Source of the DNA: Hydractinia symbiolongicarpus
Lineage: Eukaryota > Cnidaria > Hydrozoa > Anthoathecata > Hydractiniidae
Length of the DNA stretch: 64,000 bases
Reading direction: 5' to 3'
Assembly: GCF_029227915.1 (NCBI RefSeq)
Contig: NC_079876.1
Span: 7,318,001 to 7,382,000 of the forward strand
The position numbers and the translations under genes were made by a program. Positions 37,504 through 49,899 of this stretch are shown here, piece after piece (the stretch's first letter is position 1; every line of letters starts with the position of its first letter). Under the pieces are notes generated by a model, which saw only the letters and a program-made list of their open reading frames with translations, did no database searches and had not been told where the DNA came from.

Positions 37504-39529
37504 TATTCAAAGAATACAAAGAAATTACCCAGGGAGTAAACTCATTCCCCGAACGATTTTTTAAAGTATTTTTTCACCAGCAAAACGCATGAGACTTGTA
37601 GTTTTCAAAAATGTTTTCATTTTTGATGAGACGCTTATTAAAAGAGGTTTAATCGCTGGCAAACGAAATCCCGCGATTTCCCGTAAATCCCGGGCTTGGC
37701 CCGTATAGTCGAATGTATAAAAAGAAAGTACCCAGGGAGTAAACTCATTTCCCGAACGATTTTTCAAATTTTTTTTTCACCACTAAAACGCATGAGACTT
37801 GTAGTTTTCAGAAATGTTTTCATTTTTGATGAGACGCTTAATGAAAGTGGTTTAATCGCCAGCAAACGAAAACCCGCGATTTCCCGTAAATTCCTGGCTT
37901 GGCCAGTATAGTCGAATGTATACAAAAAAGTACCCTGTGAGTAAACTCATTTCCAAAACGATTTTTTAAATTATCTTTTCACCAATAAAACGCATGAGAC
38001 TTGTAGTTTTTAAAAATGTTTTCATTTTTGATGAGACGCTGAATAAAAGAAGTTTAATCGCCGGCAAACAAAAATCCGCGATTTCCCGTAAATCCCGGAC
38101 TCGGCCCGTATAGTCCAAAGAATACAAAGAAAGTACCCAGGGAGTAAACTCATTTCCCGAACGATTTTTTAAAGTATTTTTTCACCACTAAAACGCATGA
38201 GACTTGTAGTTTTCAGAAATGTTTTCATTTTTGATGAGACGGTTAATGAAAGTGGTTTAATCGCCAGCAAACGAAAACCCGCAATTTCCCGTAAATCCCG
38301 GACTCGCCCCGTATATTCAAAGAATACAAAGAAATTACCCAGGGAGTAAACTCATTCCCCGAACGATTTTTTAAAGTATTTTTTCACCACTAAAACGCAT
38401 GAGACTTGTAGTTTTCAAAAATGTTTTCATTCTTGATGAGACGCTGAATAAAAGAAGTTTAATCGCCGGCAAACGAAAACCCGCCATTTCCCGTAAACCC
38501 CGGACTCGGCCCGTATAGTCAAAAGTATACAAAGAAATTACCCAGGGAGTAAACTCATTTTCCGAACGATTTTTTAAATTATTTCTTCACCACTACAACG
38601 CATGAGACTTGTAGTTTTTAAAAATGTTTTCATTTTTGATGAGACGCTGAATAAAAGAAGTTTAATCGCCGGTAAACGAAAACCCGCCATTTCCCGTAAA
38701 CCCCGGACTCGGCCCGTATAGTCAAAAGTATACAAAGAAAGTACCCAGGGAGTAAACTCATTTTCCGAACGATTTTTTAATTTTTTTTTCACAACTAAAA
38801 CGCATGAGACTTGTAGTTTTCAAAAATGTTTTCATTTTTGATGAGACGCTTAATGAAAGAGGTTTAATCGCCGGTAAACGAAATCCTGCGTTTTCCCGTA
38901 AATCCGGAGCTTGGCCCGTATAGTCGAATGTATACAAAGAAAGTACCCAGTGAGTAAACTCATTTCCCGAACGATTTTTTAATTTTTTTTTCCACCACTA
39001 AAACGCATGAGACTTGTAGTTTTCAAAAATGTTTTTATTTTTGATGAGACGGTTAATGAAAGAAGTTTAATCGCCGGCAAACGAAAACCCGCGATTTCCC
39101 GTAAATCCCGGGCTTGGCCCGTAAAGTCGAATGTATACAAAGAAAGTACCCTGTGAGTAAACTCATTTCCCGAACGATTTTTTAAATTTTTTTTTTACCA
39201 CTAAAACGAATGAGACTTGTAGTTTTCAAAAATGTTTTCATTTTTGATGAGACGCTGAATAAAAGAAGTTTAATCGCCGGCAAACGAAAATCCGCGATTT
39301 CCCGTAAATCCCGGACTGGGCCCGTATAGTCCAAAGAATACAAAGAAAGTACCCAGGGAGTAAACTCATTTCCCGAACGATTTTTTAAAGTATTTTTTCA
39401 CCACTAAAACGCATGAGACTTGTAGTTTTCAGAAATGTTTTCATTTTTGATGAGACGCTTAATGAAAGTGGTTTAATCGCCAGCAAACGAAAACCCGCGA
39501 TTTCCCGTAAATCCCGGACTCGGCCCGTA
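37504..39529 (+). repeat. Repeated modules marked by tattcaaagaatac, spacings 810 and 1216 bp
   Basis: The rare tattcaaagaatac with cattccccgaacg occurs at 37504, 38314 and 39530, that is 4 and then 6 monomers apart. Each is preceded by a ttcagaaatg copy and followed by closely similar copies. Equivalent monomers near 38574 and 39789 differ by only a few bases, including one t lost in the gattttt run. Confidence 0.8.
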
Positions 39530-42200
39530 TATTCAAAGAATACAAAGAAATTACCCAGGGAGTAAACTCATTCCCCGAACGATTTTTTAAAGTATTTTTT
39601 CACCACTAAAACGCATGAGACTTGTAGTTTTCAAAAATGTTTTCATTTTTGATGAGACGCTGAATAAAAGAAGTTTAATCGCCGGCAAACGAAAACCCGC
39701 CATTTCCCGTAAACCCCGGACTCGGCCCGTATAGTCAAAAGTATACAAAGAAATTACCCAGGGAGTAAACTCATTTTCCGAACGATTTTTAAATTATTTC
39801 TTCACCACTACAACGCATGAGACTTGTAGTTTTTAAAAATGTTTTCATTTTTGATGAGACGCTGAATAAAAGAAGTTTAATCGCCGGCAAACGAAAACCC
39901 GCCATTTCCCGTAAACCCCGGACTCGGCCCGTATAGTCAAAAGTATACAAAGAAAGTACCCAGGGAGTAAACTCATTTTCCGAACGATTTTTTAATTTTT
40001 TTTTCACAACTAAAACGCATGAGACTTGTAGTTTTCAAAAATGTTTTCATTTTTGATGAGACGCTTAATGAAAGAGGTTTAATCGCCGGTAAACGAAATC
40101 CTGCGTTTTCCCGTAAATCCGGGGCTTGGCCCGTATAGTCAAATGTATACAAAGAAAGTACTCAGTGAGTAAACTCATTTCCCGAACGATTTTTTAATTT
40201 TTTTTTTCACCACTAAAACGCATGAGACTTGTAGTTTTGAAAAATGTTTTTATTTTTGATGAGACGGTTAATGAAAGAAGTTTAATCGCCGGCAAACGAA
40301 AAACCGCGATTTCCCGTAAATCCCGGGCTTGGCCCGTATAGTCGAATGTATACAAAGAAAGTACCCTGTGAGTAAACTCATTTCCCGAACGATTTTTTAA
40401 ATTTTTTTTTCACCACTAAAACGAATGAGACTTGTAGTTTTCAAAAATGTTTTCATTTTTGATGAGACGCTTATTAAAAGAGGTTTAATCGCCGGCAAAC
40501 GAAATCCTGCGATTTCCCGTAAATCCCTGGCTTGGCCCGTATAGTCGAATGTATACAAAGAAAGTACCCTGTGAGTAAACTCATTTCCAAAACGATTTTT
40601 TAAATTATCTTTTCACCAATAAAACGCATGAGACTTGTAGTTTTTAAAAATGTTTTCATTTTGGATGAGACGCTGAATAAAAGAAGTTTAATCGCCGGCA
40701 AACGAAAACCCGCCATTTCCCGTAAACCCCGGACTCGGCCCGTATAGTCAAAAGTATACAAAGAAATTACCCAGGGAGTAAACTCATTTTCCGAACGATT
40801 TTTTAAATTATTTCTTCACCACTACAACGCATGAGACTTGTAGTTTTTAAAAATGTTTTCATTTTTGATGAGACGCTGAATAAAAGAAGTTTAATCGCCG
40901 GCAAACGAAAACCCGCCATTTCCCGTAAACCCCGGACTCGGCCCGTATAGTCAAAAGTATACAAAGAAAGTACCCAGGGAGTAAACTCATTTTCCGAAGG
41001 TTTTTTTAATTTTTTTTTCACAACTAAAACGCATGAGACTTGTAGTTTTCAAAAATGTTTTCATTTTTGATGAGACGCTTAATGAAAGAGGTTTAATCGC
41101 CGGTAAACGAAATCCCGCGTTTTCCCGTAAATCCGGGGCTTGGCCCGTATAGTCGAATGTATACAAAGAAAGTACCCAGGCAGTAAACTCATTTCCCGAA
41201 CGATTTTTTAAATTCTTTTTTCACCACTAAAACGAATGAGACTTGTAGTTTTTAAAAATGTTTTCATTTTTGATGAGACGCTGAATAAAAGAAGTTTAAT
41301 CGCCGGCAAACGAAAACCCGCCATTTCCCGTAAACCCCGGACTCGGCCCGTATAGTCAAAAGTATACAAAGAAAGTACCCTGTGAGTAAACTTATTTCCC
41401 GAACGATTTTTTAAAATTTTTTTTCACCACTAAAACGAATGAGACTTGTAGTTTTCAAAAATGTTTTCATTTTTGATGAGACGCTTATTAAAAGAGGTTT
41501 AATCGCCGGCAAACGAAATCCCGCGATTTCCCGTAAATCCCTGGTTGGCCCGTATAGTCGAATGTATACAAAGAAAGTACCCTGTGAGTAAACTCATTTC
41601 CAAAACGATTTTTTAAATTATCTTTTCACCAATAAAACGCATGAGACTTGTATTTTTGAAAAATGTTTTCATTTTGGATGAGACGCTGAATAAAAGAAGT
41701 TTAATCGCCGGCAAACGAAATCCCGCGATTTCCCGTAAATCCCGGGCTTGGCCCGTGTAGTCGAATGTATACAAAGAAAGTACCCTGTGAGTAAACACAT
41801 TTCCCGAACGATTTTTTAAATTATTTTTTTACCACTAAAACGCATGAGACTTGTAGTTTTCAGAAATGTTTTCATTTTTGATGAGACGCTTAATGAAAGT
41901 GGTTTAATCGCCAGCAAACGAAAACCCGCGATTTCCCGTAAATCCTGGGCTTGGCCCGTATCGTCGAATGTATACAAAGAAAGTACCCTGTGAGTAAACT
42001 CATTTCCAAAAGGATTTTTTAAATTATCTTTTCACCACTAAAACGCATGAGACTTGTAGTTTTTAAAAATGTTTTCATTTTTGATGAGACGCTGAATAAA
42101 AGAAGTTTAATCGCTGGCAAACGAAAATCCGCAATTTCCCGTAAATCCCGGACTCGGCCCGTATAGTCAAAAGTATACAAAGAAAGTACCCAGGAAGTAA
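39530..42200 (+). repeat. Modules with ttcacaactaaaacg and cggtaaacg markers
   Basis: Copies with ttcacaac and cggtaaacgaaatcc recur at about 38790, 40005 and 41020, 1215 and 1014 bp apart (6 and 5 monomers). Between them are type B copies with ttatcttttcaccaataaaacg. Individual copies carry private changes (ctggttggcc near 41542 has lost a base; gtgtag near 41757). Confidence 0.77.
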
Positions 42201-43289
42201 ACTCATTTCCCGAACGATTTTTTATATTATTTTTTCACCACTAAGACGCATGAGACTTGTAGTTTTTAAAAATGTTTTCATTTTTGATGAGACGCTGAAT
42301 AAAAGAAGTTTAATCGCCGGCAAACGAAAATCGGCGATTTCCCGTAAATCCCGGACTCGGCCCGTATAGTCAAAAGTATACAAAGAAAGTACCCAGGGAG
42401 TAAACTCATTTCCCGAACGATTTTTTATATTATTTTTTCACCACTAAAATGCATGAGACTTGTACTTTTCAAAAATGTTTTCATTTTTGATGAGACGCTT
42501 AATGAAAGAGGTTTAATCGCCTGCAAACGAAATCCCGCGTTTTCCCGTAAATCCGGGGCTTGGCCCGTATAGTCGAATGTATACAAAGAAAGTACCCTGT
42601 GAGTAAACTCATTTCCAAAAGGATTTTTTAAATTATCTTTTCACCACTAAAACGCATGAGACTTGTAGTTTTTAAAAATTTTTTCATTTTTGATGAGACG
42701 CTGAATAAAAGAAGTTTAATCGCCGGCAAACGAAAATCCGCGATTTCCCGTAAATCCCGGACTCGGCCCGTATAGTCAAAAGTATACAAAGAAAGTACCC
42801 AGGGAGTAAACTCATTTCCCGAACGATTTTTTATATTATTTTTTCACCACTAAAACGCATGAGACTTGTAGTTTTTAAAAATGTTTTCATTTTTGATGAG
42901 ACGCTGAATAAAAGAAGTTTAATCGCCGGCAAACGAAAATCCGCGATTTCCCGTAAATCCCGGACTCGGCCCGTATAGTCAAAAGTATACAAAGAAAGTA
43001 CCCAGGGAGTAAACTCATTTCCCGATCGATTTTTTATATTATTTTTTCACCACTAAAACGCATGAGACTTGTACTTTTCAAAAATGTTTTCATTTTTGAT
43101 GAGACGCTTAATGAAAGAGGTTTAATCGCCTGCAAACGAAATCCCGCGTTTTCCCGTAAATCCGGGGCTTGGCCCGTATAGTCGAATGTATACAAAGAAG
43201 GTACCCAGGGAGTAAACTCATTTCCCGAACGATTTTTTAAATTTTTCTTTCACCACTAAAATGCATGAGACTTGTAGTATTTAAAAATC
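42201..43289 (+). repeat. Junction-proximal monomers with gattttttatatt
   Basis: Four copies here share a variant A+T segment, gattttttatattatt, not seen elsewhere in the left arm. Two copies of a gtacttttc and cgcctgcaaacg monomer lie 609 bp (3 monomers) apart (cctgcaaacg at 42520 and 43129). The last partial monomer before the inversion has several private changes (gtagtatttaaaaatctt). Confidence 0.8.
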
Positions 43290-43331
43290 TTTTCATTTTT
43301 GATGAGACGCGCGTCTCATCAAAAATGAAAA
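43290..43331. repeat. Head-to-head inversion junction: perfect 42-bp palindrome
   Basis: The orientation of the array switches between bases 43310 and 43311. The 21 bases on the left (43290-43310) are the exact reverse complement of the 21 on the right (43311-43331), with no spacer; the core reads gagacgcgcgtctc. The first mismatch is base 43289 (c) against base 43332 (c; pairing would need g). Beyond it the arms are similar only as two ordinary monomers are. The left flank carries unusual variants (tgtagtatttaaaaatctt) that the right flank lacks. Both partners break at the same monomer position, directly after gatgagacgc. The palindrome could extrude as a cruciform or hairpin. A fold-back template switch or an assembly join are both possible origins; the divergent arms argue against a simple chimeric read. 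Confidence 0.93.
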
Positions 43332-43930
43332 CATTTCTGAAAACTACAAGTCTCATGCGTTTTAGTGGTGAAAAAATAATTTAAAAATTCGTTGGGGAAA
43401 TGAGTTTACTCCCTCGGTACTTTCTTTGTATACTTTTGACTATACGGGCCGAGTCCGGGATTTACGGGAAATGGCAGGTTTTCGTTTGCCGGCGATTAAA
43501 CTCCTTTTATTCAGCGTCTCATCCAAAATGAAAACATTTTTGAAAACTACAAGTCTCATGCGTTTTAGTGGTGAAAAAATAATTTAAAAAATCGTTCGAG
43601 AAATGAGTTTACACCCTGGGTACTCTCTTTGTATACTTTTGACTATACGGGCCGAGTCCGGGATTTACGGGAAATCGCAGGTTTTCGTTTGCCGGCGATT
43701 AAACTTCTTTTATTCAGCGTCTCATCAAAAATGAAAACATTTTTGAAAACTACAAGTCTCATGCGTTTTAGTGGTGAAAAATTATTTTAAAAATTCGTTA
43801 GGGAAATGAGTTTACTCACTGGGTACTTTCCTTGTATACTTTTGACTATACGGGCCGAGACCGGGATTTACGGGAAATTGCGGGTTTTTGTTTGCCGGCG
43901 ATAAAACTTCTTTTATTCAGCGTCTCATCA
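43332..43930 (-). repeat. First reverse-oriented monomers after the junction
   Basis: Three type A monomers in reverse orientation with private changes (aattcgttgggg, aattcgttaggg, ccgagaccgg). They share no special variants with the last left-arm monomers. Confidence 0.85.
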
Positions 43931-45146
43931 AAAATGAAAACATTTTTAAAAACTACAAGTCTCATGCGTTTTAGTGGTGAAAAAGTAATTTAAAAAATCG
44001 TTCGGGAAATGAGTTTACTCCCTGGGTACTTTCTTTGTATACTTTTGACTAAACGGGCCAAGCCCAGGATTTACGGGAAATCGCGGGTTTTCGTTTGCCG
44101 GCGATTAAACTTCTTTTATTCAGCGTCTAATCAAAAGTGAAAACATTTTTAAAAACTACAAGTCTTATGCGTTTTAGTGGTGAAAAAATAATTTAAAAAA
44201 TCGTTCTGGAAATGAGTTTACTCCCTGGGTACTTTCTTTGCATACTTTTGACTATACGGGCCGAGTCCGGGATTTACGGGAAATCGCAGGTTTTCGTTTG
44301 CCGGCGATTAAACTGCTTTTATTCAACGTCTCATCAGAAATGAAAACATTTTTGAAAACTACCAGTCTCATGCGTTTTAGTGGTGAAAAAATAATTTAAA
44401 AAATCATTCGGGAAATGAGTTTACTCCCTGGGTACTTTCTTTGTATACTTTTGACTATACGGGCCAAGCGGGGATTTACGGGAAATCGCGGGTTTTCGTT
44501 TGCCGGCGATTAAACTTCTTTTATTCAGCGTTTCATCAAAAATGAAAACATTTTTAAAAACTACAAGTCTTATGCGTTTTAGTGGTGGAAAAATAATTTA
44601 AAAAATCGTTCTGGAAATGAGTTTACTCCCTGGATACTTTCTTTGTATACATTCGACTATACGGGCCAAGCCCGGGATTTACGGGAAATCGCGGGTTTTC
44701 GTTTTCCGGCGAATAAACCTCTTTCATTAAGCGTCTCATCAAAAATGAAAACATTTTTGGAAACTACAAGTCTCATGCGTTTTAGTGGTGAAAAAATAAT
44801 TCAAAAAATCGTTCGGGAAATGAGTTTACTCCCTGGGTATTTTCTTTGTATACATTCGACTATACGGGCCAAGCCCCGGATTTACGGGAAAACGCGGGAT
44901 TTCGTTTGCCGGCGATTAAACCTCTTTCATTAAGCGTCTCATCAAAAATGAAAACATTTTTTAAAACTACAAGTCTCATGCGCTTTAGTGGTGAAAAAAT
45001 AATTTAAAAAATCGTTCGGGAAATGAGTGTACTCCCTGGGTACTTTTTTTGTATACTTTTGACTATACGGGCAAAGCCCGGGATTTACGCGAAATCGCGG
45101 GTTTTCGTTTGCCGGCGATTAAACTTCTTTTCTTCAGCGTCTCATC
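43931..45146 (-). repeat. Tandem unit R1a, 6 monomers, about 1216 bp
   Basis: Matched markers about 1216 bp apart are gaaaaagtaatt at 43984 and 45201 (1217), aaaagtgaaaac near 44131 and 45347 (1216, one base lost in ttctttattc), and the pair of monomers with cgttttccggcg (44643 and 45859 regions). Copy limits are approximate. Confidence 0.83.
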
Positions 45147-46362
45147 AAAAATGAAAACATTTTTAAAAACTACAAGTCTCATGCGTTTTAGTGGTGAAAA
45201 AGTAATTTAAAAAATCGTTCGGGAAATGAGTTTACTCCCTGGGTACTTTCTTTGTATACTTTTGACTATACGGGCCAAGCCCAGGATTTACGGGAAATCG
45301 CGGGTTTTCGTTTGCCGTCGATTAAACTTCTTTATTCAGCGTCTCATCAAAAGTGAAAACATTTTTAAAAACTACAAGTCTTATGCGTTTTAGTGGTGAA
45401 AAAATAATTTAAAAAATCGTTCTGGAAATGAGTTTACTCCCTGGGTACTTTCTTTGTATACTTTTGACTATACGGGCCGAGTCCGGGATTTACGGGAAAT
45501 CGCAGATTTTCGTTTGCCGGCGATTAAACTGCTTTTATTCAACGTCTCATCAGAAATGAAAACATTTTTGAAAACTACAAGTCTCATGCGTTTTAGTGGT
45601 GAAAAAATAATTTAAAAAATCGTTCGGGAAATGAGTTTACTCCCTGGGTACTTTCTTTGTATACTTTTGACTATACGGGCCAAGCCGGGATTTACGGGAA
45701 ATCGCGGGTTTTCGTTTGCCGACGATTAAACTTCTTTTATTCAGCGTTTCATCAAAAATGAAAACATTTTTAAAAACTACAAGTCTTATGCGTTTTAGTG
45801 GTAGAAAAATAATTTAAAAAATCGTTCTGGAAATGAGTTTACTCCCTGGGTACTTTCTTTGTATACATTCGACTATACGGGCCAAGCCCGGGATTTACGG
45901 GAAATCGCGGGTTTTCGTTTTCCGGCGATTAAACCTCTTTCATTAAGCGTCTCATCAAAAATGAAAACATTTTTGGAAACTACAAGTCTCATGCGTTTTA
46001 GTGGTGAAAAAATAATTCAAAAAATCGTTCGGGAAATGAGTTTACTCCCTGGGTATTTTCTTTGTATACATTCGACTATACGGGCCAAGCCCCGGATTTA
46101 CGGGAAAACGCGGGATTTCGTTTGCCGGCGATTAAACCTCTTTCATTAAGCGTCTCATCAAAAATGAAAACATTTTTGAAAACTACAAGTCTCATGCGTT
46201 TTAGTGGTGAAAAAATAATTTAAAAAATCGTTCGGGAAATGAGTGTACTCCCTGGGTACTTTCTTTGTATACTTTTGACTATACGGGCAAAGCCCGGGAT
46301 TTACGGGAAATCGCGGGTTTTCGTTTGCCGGCGATTAAACTTCTTTTATTCAGCGTCTCATC
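45147..46362 (-). repeat. Tandem unit R1b, 6 monomers, about 1216 bp
   Basis: Second copy of R1a, close to identical. The cgttttccggcg monomer is immediately followed by one with aaaacgcgggatttcg in both units. A similar pair recurs at about 48950 and 49140. Confidence 0.83.
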
Positions 46363-49300
46363 AAAAATGAAAACATTTTTGAAAACTACAAGTCTCATGC
46401 GTTTTAGTGGTGAAAAAATAATTTAAAAAATCATTTTGGAAATGAGTTTACTCACAGGGTACTTTCTTTGTATACATTCGACTATACGGGCAAAGCCCGG
46501 GATTAACGGGAAATGGCGGGTTTTCGTTTGCCGGCGATTAAACCACTTTCATTAAGCGTCTCATCAAAAATGAAAACATTTTTGAAAACTACAAGTCTCA
46601 TGCGTTTTAGTGGTGAAAAAATAATTCAAAAAATCGTTCGGGAAATGAGTTTACTCCCTGGGTACTTTCTTTGTATACATTCGACTATACGGGCCAAGCC
46701 CCGGATTTACGGGAAAACGCGGGATTTCGTTTGCCGGCGATTAAACCTCTTTCATTAAGCGTCTCATCAAAAATGAAAACATTTTTGAAAATTACAAGTC
46801 TCATGCGTTTTAGTGGTGAAAAAATAATTTAAAAAATCGTTCGGGAAATGAGTTTACTCCCTGGGTACTTTCTTTGTATACTTTTGACTATACGGGCCAA
46901 GTCCGGGATTTACGGGAAATCGCGGATCTTCGTTTGCCGGCGATTAAACCTCTTTCATTCAGCGTCCCATCAAATATGAAAATATTTTTGAAAACTACAA
47001 GTCTCATGCGTTTAGTGGTAAAAAAATAATATAAAAAATCGTTCGGGAAATGAGTGTACTCCCTGGGTACTTTCTTTGTATACTTTTGACTATACGGGCA
47101 AAGCCCGGGATTTACAGGAAATCGCGGGTTTTCGTTTGCCGGCGATTAAACTTCTTTTATTCAGCGTCTCATCAAAAATGAAAACATTTTTGAAAACTAC
47201 AAGTCTCATGCGTTTTAGTGGTGAAAAGATAATTTAAAAAACCGTTTTGGAAATGAGTTTACTCACAGGGTACTTTCTTTGTATACATTCGACTATACGG
47301 GCCAAGCACGGCATTTACGGGAAATCGCAGGTTTTCGTTTGCTGGCTATTAAACCACTTTCATTAAGCGTCTCATCAAAAATGAAAAATTTTCTGAAAAC
47401 TACAAGTCTCATGCGTTTTAGTGGTAAAAAAATAATTTAAAAAATCGTTCGGGAAATGAGTTTACTCACAGGGTACTTTCTTTGTATACATTCGACTATA
47501 CGGGCCAAGCCCGGGATTTACGGGAAAACGCGGGTTTTCCTTTGCCGGCGATTAAACTTCTTTTATTCAGCGTCTCATCAAAAATGAAAATATTTTTGAA
47601 AACTACAAGTCTCATGCGTTTTAGTGGTGAAAAAATAATTTAAAAAATCGTTCGGGAAATGAGTTTACTCACAAGGTACTTTCTTTGTATACATTCGACT
47701 ATACGGGCCAAGCCCGGGATTAACGGGAAATGGCGGGTTTTCGTTTGCCGGCGATTAAACTTCTTTTATTCAGCGTCTCATCAAAAATGAAAACATTTTT
47801 AAAAACTACAAGTCTCATGCGTTGTAGTGGTGAAAAAAGGATTTAAAAAATCGTTCGGAAAATGAGTTTACTCCCTGGGTAATTTCTTTGTATACTTTTG
47901 ACTATACGGGCCGAGTCCGGGTTTTACGGGAAATGGCGGGTTTTCGTTTGCCGGCGATTAAACTTCTTTTAATCAGCGTCTCATCAAAAATGAAAACATT
48001 TTTAAAAACTATAAGTCTCATGGGTTTTAGTTGTGAAATAATAATTTAAAAAATCGTTCGGGAAATGAGTTTACATCCCGGGTACTTTCTTTACTATACG
48101 GGCCGAGTCCGGGATTTACGGGAAATCGCAGGTTTTCGTTTGCCGGCGATTAAACTTCTTTTATTCAGCGTCTCATCAAAAGTGAAAACATTTTTAAAAA
48201 CTACAAGTCTTATGCGTTTTAGTGGTGAAAAAGTAATTTAAAAAATCGTTCTGGAAATGAGTTTACTCCCTGGGTACTTTATTTGTATACATTCGACTAT
48301 ACGGGCCGAGCCCTGGATTTACGGGAAATCGCGGGTTTTCGTTTGCCGGCGATTAAACTTCTTTTATTCAGCGTCTCATCAAAAGTGAAAACATTTTTAA
48401 AAACTACAAGTCTTATGCGTTTTAGTGGTGAAAAAGTAATTTAAAAAATCGTTCTGGAAATGAGTTTACTCCCTGGGTACTTTCTTTGTATACTTTTGAC
48501 TATACGGGCCGAGTCCGGGATTTACGGGAAATCGCAGGTTTTCGTTTGCCGGCGATTAAACTGCTTTTATTCAGCGTCTCATCAAAAATGAAAACATTTT
48601 TGAAAACTACAAGTCTCATGCGTTTTAGTGGTGAAAAAATAATTTAAAAAATCGTTCGGGAAATGAGTTCACTCCCTGGACACTTTCTTTGTATACTTTT
48701 GACTATACGGGCCAAGCCGGGATTTACGGGAAATCGCGGGATTTCGTTTGCCGGCGATTAAACTTCTTTTATTCAGCGTTTCATCAAAAATGAAAACATT
48801 TTTAAAAACTACAAGTCTTATGCGTTTTAGTGGTAAAAAAATAATTTAAAAAATCGTTCAAGAAATGAGTTTACTCACAGGGTATTTTCTTTGTATACAT
48901 TCGACTATACGGGCCAAGCCCGGGATTTACGAGAAATCGCGGGTTTTCGTTTTCCGGCGATTAAACCTCTTTCATTAAGCGTCTCATCAAAAATGAAAAC
49001 ATTTTTGGAAACTACAAGTCTCATGCGTTTTAGTGGTAAAAAAATAATTCAAAAATCGTTCGGGAAATGAGTTTACTCCCTGGGTACTTTCTTTGTATAT
49101 ATTCGACTATACGGACCAAGCCCCGGATTTACGGGAAAACGCGGGATTTTGTTTGCCGGCGATTAAACCTCTTTCATTAAGCGTCTCATCAAAAATGAAA
49201 ACATTTTTGAAAACTACAAGTCTCATGCGTTTTAGTGGTGAAAAAATAATTTAAAAAATCGTTCCGGAAATGAGTTTACTCCCTGGACACTTTCTTTGTA

Positions 49301-49899
49301 TACTTTTGACTATACGGGCCAAGCCGGGATTTACGGGAAATCGCGGAATTTCGTTTGCCGGCGATTAAACTTCTTTTATTCAGCGTTTCATCAAAAATGA
49401 AAACATTTTTAAAAACTACAAGTCTTATGCGTTTTAGTGGTGAAAAAATAATTTAAAAAATCGTTCTGGAAATGAGTTTACTCCCTGGGTACTTTCTTTG
49501 TATACTTTTGACTATACGGGCCGAGTCCGGGATTTACAGGAAATCGCAGGTTTTCGTTTGCCGGCGATTAAACTGCTTTTATTCAGCGTCTTATCAAAAA
49601 CGAAAACATTTTTGAAAACTACAAGTCTCATGCGTTTTAGTGGTGAAAAAATAATTTAAAAAATCGTTCGGGAAATGAGTTTACTCCCTGGGTACTTTCT
49701 TTGTATACTTTTGACTTTACGGGCCAAGCCGGGATTTACGGGAAATCGCGGGTTTTCGTTTGCCGCCGATTAAACTTCTTTTATTCAGCGTTTCATCAAA
49801 AATGAAAACATTTTTAAAAACTACAAGTCTTATGCGTTTTAGAGGTGAAAAAATAATTTAAAAAATCGTTCAAGAAATGAGTTTACTCACAGGGTACTT
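46363..49899 (-). repeat. Mixed reverse-oriented monomers without clear long-range order
   Basis: Includes a copy of the agcgtcccatcaaatatg monomer (about 46971), type B copies with gaaaagataattt and cgttttggaaatg, an 11-bp deletion monomer at about 48091 with its linked variants, and an adjacent duplicated monomer (gtgaaaacatttttaaaaac at about 48182 and 48385). I found no duplication spanning the whole stretch. Confidence 0.75.
48000..48110 (-). repeat. Linked deletion haplotype in the reverse arm; also near 52748, 58209, 59211, 59404 and 60401
   Basis: Reads ctataagtctcatggg, a gaaataataattt variant, gtttacatcccgggtac and ctttactatacggg in succession. These are the exact reverse complements of four linked variants in left-arm copies such as 3438-3535 and 6267-6365. 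At least three right-arm copies (here, about 52660-52750 and about 58120-58210) keep the whole combination; those near 59211, 59404 and 60401 keep the deletion and the cccggg variant. Confidence 0.87.

Larger units (their letters stand above)
1..43310 (+). repeat. Left arm of the satellite array, about 203-bp monomer, forward orientation
   Basis: This stretch is made only of head-to-tail copies of one monomer, all in the same orientation, roughly 214 copies by length. Each copy can be followed by fixed landmarks: gtatac, gtaaactcat, cgatttttta, ttcaccacta, gagacttgtag, gatgagacg, tttaatcgcc and cccgta. Spacing is mostly 202-203 bp. Neighbouring monomers differ at scattered positions and by small indels, and blocks of several monomers recur at fixed spacing. 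Type A copies (tcaaaagtatac) dominate the first 7 kb; from about 7.3 kb they alternate with type B copies (tcgaatgtatac). No interspersed element or unique sequence interrupts the array. Known: arrays of this kind form centromeric and pericentromeric heterochromatin in many eukaryotes. Inferred: that location here. Confidence 0.97.

Noticed and set aside
42215-42240. Yeast-type replication origin consensus in gattttttatattatttttt
   Set aside because: Only a near match in an A+T-rich tract, found in a few copies; chance occurrence is likely and the host is unknown.
1-43310. Left and right arms as one long perfect inverted duplication
   Set aside because: Beyond 21 bp from the junction the arms do not match base for base, and the order of variant modules differs, so this is an orientation switch and not a copied palindrome.
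43261-43360. Inverted repeat as the end of a transposon
   Set aside because: Both sides are ordinary satellite monomers in opposite orientation. There is no internal coding sequence, no target-site duplication and no non-satellite DNA.
44643-46149. Longest ORFs (96 codons at 44643-44933 and 45859-46149) and about 30 others of 61-81 codons
   Set aside because: All are translations of the satellite monomer in various frames and both strands. A 203-bp period shifts frame at every copy, the products have no recognisable domain, and the same region is open on both strands (for example 51679-51867 and 51698-51895). Conserved peptides reflect conserved DNA repeats, not coding selection.
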